From: JASGDC01 sp047608145
Lineage (GTDB): Bacteria; Actinomycetota; Actinomycetes; Actinomycetales; Micrococcaceae
NCBI GenBank assembly: GCA_047608145.1
Contig: JASGDC010000007.1
Span: forward strand, 1 to 10,257
DNA: 10,257 bases
Direction of reading: 5' to 3'
The stretch's first letter is position 1; each line of letters begins with the position of its first letter. Made by a program: the position numbers and the translations under genes. The notes under the pieces are model-generated. The model did not search any database. It worked only from the letters and a program-made list of their open reading frames with translations, and was not told where the DNA came from. This document shows, piece by piece, positions 6,628 through 10,257 of this stretch.

Positions 6628-7608
6628 ATGGACCCTCAAAAAAAGGGCGTAACAATAGGGCTTCTAGGCGGTGTATTTTGGGGGCTTGACACAGTATTAA
6701 TCGGCGTAATTGTAGCTATGTCACCGCTAAGAGCATATAGTTTCTTAGCGCCATTGGTTGCAGCATTTTTACACGATAGTATTGCAAGTATCTGGACCTT
6801 GTTATACAATATAGTCACAAAACAGATACATACTTTAAAGGAAGTACTACTTTCTAAAAAAGGTATTTTTGTGGTACTAGGTGGTATCTTGGGTGGACCA
6901 ATTGGGATGACATCTTATGTATTAGCTATCCATTTTATTGGTTCATCTGATACAGCTATTATTTCAGCAATGTACCCAGCAATTGGTACAGTGTTAGGCG
7001 TAGTGTTCTTAAGCGAAAAGATAAATAAATTTGGAGTCTTAGGGTTAATTCTAATTATTGGTTCCACCGTTATCTTAAGTATAAGTTCATCAGCTCCACC
7101 AGAAAACCTAACAATTGGTCTTTTCTTTGCTATTGTTTGTGCCTTTGCATGGGGTAGTGAAAGCGTGGCATTAGCTCATGGTCTAGATAGCGCAGCTTTG
7201 CCAGAGATTGCATTACAAATCAGACAGTTTTTGTCTTTTTTGATATATGGACTAATAGTTATTCCATTAATTGGAGGCTACGGGCTTGTAGCCGAGACTT
7301 TTAAGTCTCCAGTTATCTGGTTAATTGTAGTAACAGCAGCTGTAGGATCATCTGCATTAGTACTTTACTATCGTTCTATTGAAAATATTGGTGCAATTCA
7401 ATCAATGGGGTTAAATATTAGTTATTCTGCCTGGGCGATATTTATCGGTTTGTTCTTCGGGCAGTCAGCTGGATTTAGGGAAGTAGTATTAGCTCTTGTG
7501 ATTATTGCAGGTTCAATCTTGACTACTGAAAAACCATCGGATTTCTTAAAAGTATTTAGCTTTAAGAAAACAAAGCAGACAGAACCTATACCCAAAGAAG
7601 TAGAATAA
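6628..7608 (+). CDS. DMT-superfamily transporter with two EamA domains
   Basis: This 326-residue membrane protein has about ten hydrophobic helices in two EamA halves, roughly residues 8-152 and 162-300. Family features are the N-terminal GLLGGVFWGLD (11-21) and the end of the first half, SAMYPAIGTVLGVVFLSEKI (113-132), the common P...E pattern. The second half starts with GLFFAIVCAFAWGSE. The C-terminus is short and lysine-rich. Members export or import small metabolites such as amino acids or nucleotides; the substrate here cannot be told. AAGGAG at 6614-6619 supports the ATG at 6628. The gene sits 67 bp after clpP1 and 71 bp before clpP2, with no terminator on either side, so it probably shares their transcript. 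No functional link to proteolysis is evident. Confidence 0.9.
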   Translation: MDPQKKGVTIGLLGGVFWGLDTVLIGVIVAMSPLRAYSFLAPLVAAFLHDSIASIWTLLYNIVTKQIHTLKEVLLSKKGIFVVLGGILGGPIGMTSYVLAIHFIGSSDTAIISAMYPAIGTVLGVVFLSEKINKFGVLGLILIIGSTVILSISSSAPPENLTIGLFFAIVCAFAWGSESVALAHGLDSAALPEIALQIRQFLSFLIYGLIVIPLIGGYGLVAETFKSPVIWLIVVTAAVGSSALVLYYRSIENIGAIQSMGLNISYSAWAIFIGLFFGQSAGFREVVLALVIIAGSILTTEKPSDFLKVFSFKKTKQTEPIPKEVE

Positions 7609-7679
7609 AAACAGTATTAAATAAAGTAATAGATTTGTTCAGATAGATTTGAATAAGTCTTTGAAGGAGGACTTTAAGA

Positions 7680-8339
7680 ATGGAATATAATTACCTGCCT
7701 AGCGGGCTTGCAATGCCAAGCGCTGAAAGCCGTTATATCGTGCCAGAATTTGAAGAGCGCACACCATACGGTATTAAGCGTCAAAGTCCTTATGGGAAAC
7801 TCTTCGAAGACCGTATTATTTTTATGGGAGCGCCAGTAGATGATGCTGCAGCTGGTGACATTATGGCTCAGTTACTAGTGCTTGAGTCGATGGATCCAGA
7901 TCGTATGATTACGCTGTACATTAACTCACCAGGTGGTTCTTTCACTGCTATGACTGCAATATACGACACTATTCAGTACATCCGCCCAGAGGTACAGACT
8001 GTATGTCTAGGTCAGGCTGCTTCTGCAGCTGCCACTATATTGGCTTCAGGTACTACTGGTAAGCGTTTAGCTCTTCCAAATGCTCGTATTCTGATTCACC
8101 AGCCAGCTACTGAGGGTACTCGTGGACAAGCTTCTGATATTGAAATTCAAGCTAACGAGGTAATGCGTATGCGTGAATGGTTAGAAGATACTTATGCAAA
8201 GCACTCAAAGCGCACAAAAGAGGAAATCAACCGTGATATTGAGCGCGATAAGATTCTTACCGCAGAAGAAGCTAAAGAATATGGTTTGATTGATTATGTA
8301 CTTGAACCTCGTAAGAAACCAATGAATTCAAGTAAATAG
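7680..8339 (+). CDS. clpP2: ATP-dependent Clp protease proteolytic subunit ClpP2
   Basis: This is the partner ring of ClpP1 in the actinobacterial mixed ClpP1-ClpP2 tetradecamer. It has 219 residues with the longer ClpP2-type N-terminus (SRYIVPEFEERTPYG, 17-31) and the triad Ser115 in GQAASAAA, His140 in ILIHQPATEG and Asp190 in IERDKILTAEEAKEYG. Phrases such as IMAQLLVLESMDPDR and YINSPGGSFTAM are near those of mycobacterial ClpP2. A strong ribosome-binding site, AAGGAGG at 7664-7670, is 9 bp before the ATG. I see no ClgR-like site in front of it; expression should come from the clpP1 promoter through the DMT gene, or from a weak local promoter. A strong terminator follows the stop. Confidence 0.97.
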   Translation: MEYNYLPSGLAMPSAESRYIVPEFEERTPYGIKRQSPYGKLFEDRIIFMGAPVDDAAAGDIMAQLLVLESMDPDRMITLYINSPGGSFTAMTAIYDTIQYIRPEVQTVCLGQAASAAATILASGTTGKRLALPNARILIHQPATEGTRGQASDIEIQANEVMRMREWLEDTYAKHSKRTKEEINRDIERDKILTAEEAKEYGLIDYVLEPRKKPMNSSK

Positions 8340-8364
8340 ATTACTGTTTAAAGTTTTAATTATT

Positions 8365-8427
8365 AATAGTAAGTTCTAGTTAAATATAGGCTTCAATACC
8401 TCCATTTAACTAGAACTTACTATTTTT
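8365..8427 (+). terminator. Rho-independent terminator after clpP2
   Basis: A perfect 21-bp stem pairs 8365-8385 with 8404-8424, with an 18-nt loop (AGG/CCT inside it may extend the stem). A T-run follows at 8423-8427. The stem is AT-rich but long. It ends the clpP1-DMT-clpP2 unit and makes clpX transcription independent. The stem could also work on the minus strand. Confidence 0.9.
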
Positions 8428-8509
8428 GTATCTGAAAAACTACTGGAATAGCGCTAAACAAATATATTATTCAGTACCATAGCTTAAACGGTGTGCCTGA
8501 TGGAATACT

Positions 8510-8515
8510 TATAAT
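8510..8515 (+). promoter_or_regulatory. Candidate -10 of clpX
   Basis: A perfect TATAAT lies 67 bp before the clpX ATG, in the 155 bp between the clpP2 terminator and clpX. No good -35 is seen at 16-18 bp (TTAAAC at 8484-8489 is too far). A promoter is required here because the terminator separates clpX from clpP2. Confidence 0.4.
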
Positions 8516-8582
8516 GAACATGACATGATAATAAATGTTGTAGTTCTTCCCGATTATCCAACACAACTTTGCAAAGGATATA

Positions 8583-9851
8583 ATGACATCTCGTATTGGC
8601 CCAGCTAACGATACTTTAAGGTGTTCTTTCTGCGGTAAAGCACAAAACCAAGTATTAAAGCTTATTGCCGGAAATTCAGTTTATATTTGTGATGACTGTA
8701 TTCGAGTTTGTAATGAAATTTTGCAAGAAGAACTTAGCAAGCTTGATAATTTTGAACGGGCAGAGTTGCCTAAGCCACAAGAAATTTTTAACTTCTTGCA
8801 AGAATATGTAATTGGTCAAAATGAAGCAAAACGTTCGCTTTCAGTAGCGGTTTATAACCATTACAAACGTATTTTTAATCAAAAACAACTTATAACCTCT
8901 AAAGATCAGTTTTCTGATGTGGAATTAGCCAAATCAAACATTATGCTAATCGGACCTACTGGTTGTGGTAAGACTTACTTAGCTCAAACTTTAGCAAAGA
9001 AGCTCAACGTTCCGTTTGTGGCAATTGATGCTACTTCTTTGACTGAAGCTGGTTATGTTGGGGAAGATGTCGAAAATGTTTTATTAAAACTCCTTCAGTC
9101 TGCTGATTTTGATAAAGAAAAAGCAGAAAAGGGCATCATTTACATTGATGAAATTGACAAGATCTCCCGTAAAGACGCTGGTGGTTCACTAACTCGCGAT
9201 GTTTCAGGCGAAGGCGTTCAACAAGCTCTATTAAAGATTTTAGAAGGCTCAGTTGTTTCGGTGCCTCCACAGGCTGGCAGGAAACATCCACACCAAGAAT
9301 TTATCCAGTTTGATACAAAGAATGTGCTATTCATTGTTGCAGGTGCATTTGCTGGAATTGATGAGCTAATTGAACGCAGGTCAGGTAAGAAGAATGTAGG
9401 TTTTGGTACTGAAATTACTCAGATTAATAACTACAACACTTCGGAAGAAATCCTTGGAGAAGATTTAACTAAGTTTGGTTTAATACCAGAGTTTATTGGC
9501 CGTCTACCAATTATTACTACAGTTAAGTCATTAGAAAAAGAAGACTTACTACGTATTTTGCAAGAGCCAAAGAATGCTCTTATTAAGCAATATCAAAAGA
9601 TGTTTAGTATGGACGGAGTATCACTTGAGTTCACCGAAGAAGCCTTGGAAGAGATAGCTGATTTAGCAATTGCTCGTGGTACCGGTGCTCGTGGATTACG
9701 CTCAATCATGGAAGACATTTTACAAACTGCAATGTTTGAAGTGCCTAGTACAGATAATGCAGCTGGGGTAGTAGTCGACGATAGCGTTGTTAAAGGCGAA
9801 ATTAATCCAATAATTATTACTGAAAATAGCCAGAATCAACTATTTGGTTAA
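8583..9851 (+). CDS. clpX: ATP-dependent Clp protease ATP-binding subunit ClpX
   Basis: This AAA+ unfoldase recognises tagged proteins, unfolds them and threads them into ClpP. It has 422 residues, a normal length. The N-terminal zinc-binding domain has Cys14, Cys17, Cys36 and Cys39. Walker A is GPTGCGKT (124-131), with Cys where many homologues have Ser. The pore loop GYVGEDVEN is at 157-165, Walker B IIYIDEID at 185-192 and the RKH loop GRKHPHQEF at 232-240. The ClpP-docking loop reads VGF (272-274) instead of the common IGF, a conservative change. Sensor 2 is GARGLRS (368-374). The ATG at 8583 follows AAAGGA at 8573-8578 with short spacing. The gene is transcribed apart from clpP2, judging from the intervening terminator. 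Confidence 0.97.
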   Translation: MTSRIGPANDTLRCSFCGKAQNQVLKLIAGNSVYICDDCIRVCNEILQEELSKLDNFERAELPKPQEIFNFLQEYVIGQNEAKRSLSVAVYNHYKRIFNQKQLITSKDQFSDVELAKSNIMLIGPTGCGKTYLAQTLAKKLNVPFVAIDATSLTEAGYVGEDVENVLLKLLQSADFDKEKAEKGIIYIDEIDKISRKDAGGSLTRDVSGEGVQQALLKILEGSVVSVPPQAGRKHPHQEFIQFDTKNVLFIVAGAFAGIDELIERRSGKKNVGFGTEITQINNYNTSEEILGEDLTKFGLIPEFIGRLPIITTVKSLEKEDLLRILQEPKNALIKQYQKMFSMDGVSLEFTEEALEEIADLAIARGTGARGLRSIMEDILQTAMFEVPSTDNAAGVVVDDSVVKGEINPIIITENSQNQLFG

Positions 9852-9881
9852 TACTTATCAAAATAACTGTTGATAAGTATT
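9850..9881. repeat. 11-bp inverted repeat overlapping the clpX stop
   Basis: AATACTTATCA (9850-9860) and TGATAAGTATT (9871-9881) are exact reverse complements 10 bp apart. As RNA this is a weak hairpin without a T-run, a poor terminator. As DNA, the half-sites are two helical turns apart and the right one overlaps the -35 at 9870-9875, which suits an operator. I cannot decide between the two. Confidence 0.7.
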
Positions 9882-9898
9882 GAGAGGAATTATATACT
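9870..9898 (+). promoter_or_regulatory. Strong sigma-70-type promoter after clpX
   Basis: TTGATA (9870-9875) and TATACT (9893-9898) are separated by exactly 17 bp, each five of six to consensus. This is the best-matching promoter in the window. No large plus-strand gene follows up to the window end; candidates for its product are a small RNA, the 30-codon ORF at 10102, or a gene beyond the edge. Confidence 0.6.
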
Positions 9899-9904
9899 TT
9901 GTTT

Positions 9905-10130
9905 CCTAAGTATATTTTAACGGTGCACTAATTAGGTGTAGCGTTTAGCACATTCTTAGAGTGTGTATTGGTCGCTTGGCTGATAAAATAAGTGTCACGC
10001 TAAGTTCTCCACAAAAAGCTTCCGTGTAACATCAAATCAAAATTTCATTCCCTTAGCCATAAAATTTGTCCTTCCACATAACTACTCTAGGTGGTTTCAA
10101 TATGTGGACAAAACCAGGGTTATTCAAAAC
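9905..10130 (+). other. Region without a large gene after clpX; possible structured RNA
   Basis: I find no protein-family match here. CACATTC-TTA-GAGTGTG (9949-9965) forms a 7-bp hairpin with one wobble, and TAGCGT (9939-9944) can pair with ACGCTA (9997-10002) around it, so a transcript from the 9893 promoter could fold. There is no tRNA-like cloverleaf and no clear terminator. The RNA idea is speculative. Confidence 0.2.
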
Positions 10131-10194
10131 TAGAGTTATAGGCCATAATGTGTTGTTATTTTTCTTTGTAGGGGTTATTTTTTCTGTGATGTAG
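10102..10194 (+). CDS. Possible 30-residue hydrophobic peptide
   Basis: The ATG at 10102 has a good ribosome-binding site, AGGTGG at 10089-10094, 7 bp upstream. The frame encodes 30 residues beginning MWTKPGLFKTR and ending in a hydrophobic segment, VLLFFFVGVIFSVM (17-30), enough for a short membrane helix, then TAG at 10192-10194. It lies about 200 bp downstream of the strong promoter at 9870-9898. Its second two-thirds fall in the inverted repeat, and the left copy has no start codon in the same frame. Size and layout recall type I toxin peptides, but that is only a resemblance, and a chance ORF is quite possible. A longer minus-strand frame (10238-10053, open to the window edge) overlaps it. 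Confidence 0.2.
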   Translation: MWTKPGLFKTRVIGHNVLLFFFVGVIFSVM

Positions 10195-10255
10195 GCCTGT
10201 TTGTTAGCTTCTAAAGTTAGCTTATGGGTTTTAATCAATATTCTGCTTGGTGTGT
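10131..10255. repeat. Right arm of the 125-bp perfect inverted repeat
   Basis: This is the exact reverse complement of 1-125. Two more bases (GC) follow to the window end, so the segment from the divergence point to the edge is 127 bp. On the minus strand the frame is open from the window edge through the repeat and on to a stop at 10053-10055, beyond the divergence point, giving over 60 codons. In the left copy the same frame stops 6 bp after the repeat. Confidence 0.95.
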
Positions 10256-10257
10256 GC

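Noticed and set aside
9850..9881. A rho-independent terminator of clpX
   Set aside because: The hairpin is AT-rich with a 10-nt loop and no T-run after it, and it overlaps a strong promoter; I list it as an inverted repeat only.
9905..10130. A tRNA gene after clpX
   Set aside because: No TTC-type T-loop, acceptor pairing or anticodon arm could be assembled.
10053..10238. A 61-codon minus-strand ORF as a complete gene
   Set aside because: Its frame is open to the window edge, so any real gene would begin outside. It has no recognisable domain, and about two-thirds of it is the repeat, where the left copy gives a different ending.
1..10257. A composite transposon or linear plasmid bounded by terminal inverted repeats
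   Set aside because: The cargo is core chromosomal (tig, clpP1, clpP2, clpX, ogt), with no transposase or replication gene visible. A dispersed repeat at contig ends explains it more simply.

Overview
The window carries core-chromosome genes of what is most likely a low-GC member of the Actinomycetota. The evidence is the pair of distinct ClpP paralogues (an actinobacterial ClpP1 and ClpP2), the trigger factor / clpP1 / clpP2 / clpX gene order, and a site resembling the actinobacterial ClgR operator upstream of clpP1. Sampled lines suggest roughly 38-40 percent GC, which is low for this phylum. I cannot fix the genus. ClpX does not look like the Bifidobacterium sequence I remember, so I leave the family open.

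Layout. (1) Positions 1-125 are one arm of a perfect 125-bp inverted repeat; the other arm is 10131-10255, so the window begins and ends in the same repeat. (2) 235-1253 (minus) is an alpha/beta hydrolase with a signal anchor, broken by a single-base frameshift exactly at the catalytic Asp and also altered in its nucleophile motif. (3) 1436-3684 is a likely two-gene operon, an MFS transporter followed by an intact HSL-type esterase, behind a plausible promoter and a near-palindromic operator. (4) 3681-4169 (minus) is an O6-alkylguanine-DNA alkyltransferase, convergent with and overlapping the esterase. (5) 4245-9851 is the protein-quality-control block: tig with a long repetitive lysine-rich tail, clpP1, a DMT/EamA transporter, clpP2 and clpX. 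(6) 9852-10257 has no convincing large gene but holds a very good sigma-70-type promoter, an 11-bp inverted repeat, possible RNA hairpins, a 30-codon ORF and the second repeat arm.

How it works together. Trigger factor catches nascent chains, while ClpX unfolds substrates and feeds them into the ClpP1-ClpP2 protease. A strong terminator ends tig. The candidate clpP1 promoter has its -10 in the loop of that terminator and a ClgR-like site about 59 bp upstream of the expected start. Another strong terminator separates clpP2 from clpX. The most unusual structural points are the DMT transporter between the two clpP genes and the inverted repeat bounding the window. I found no CRISPR array, rRNA, tRNA or recognisable defence system, and no clear evidence of a wholly new system. 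The orphan promoter with its short hydrophobic ORF after clpX is the least explained part.
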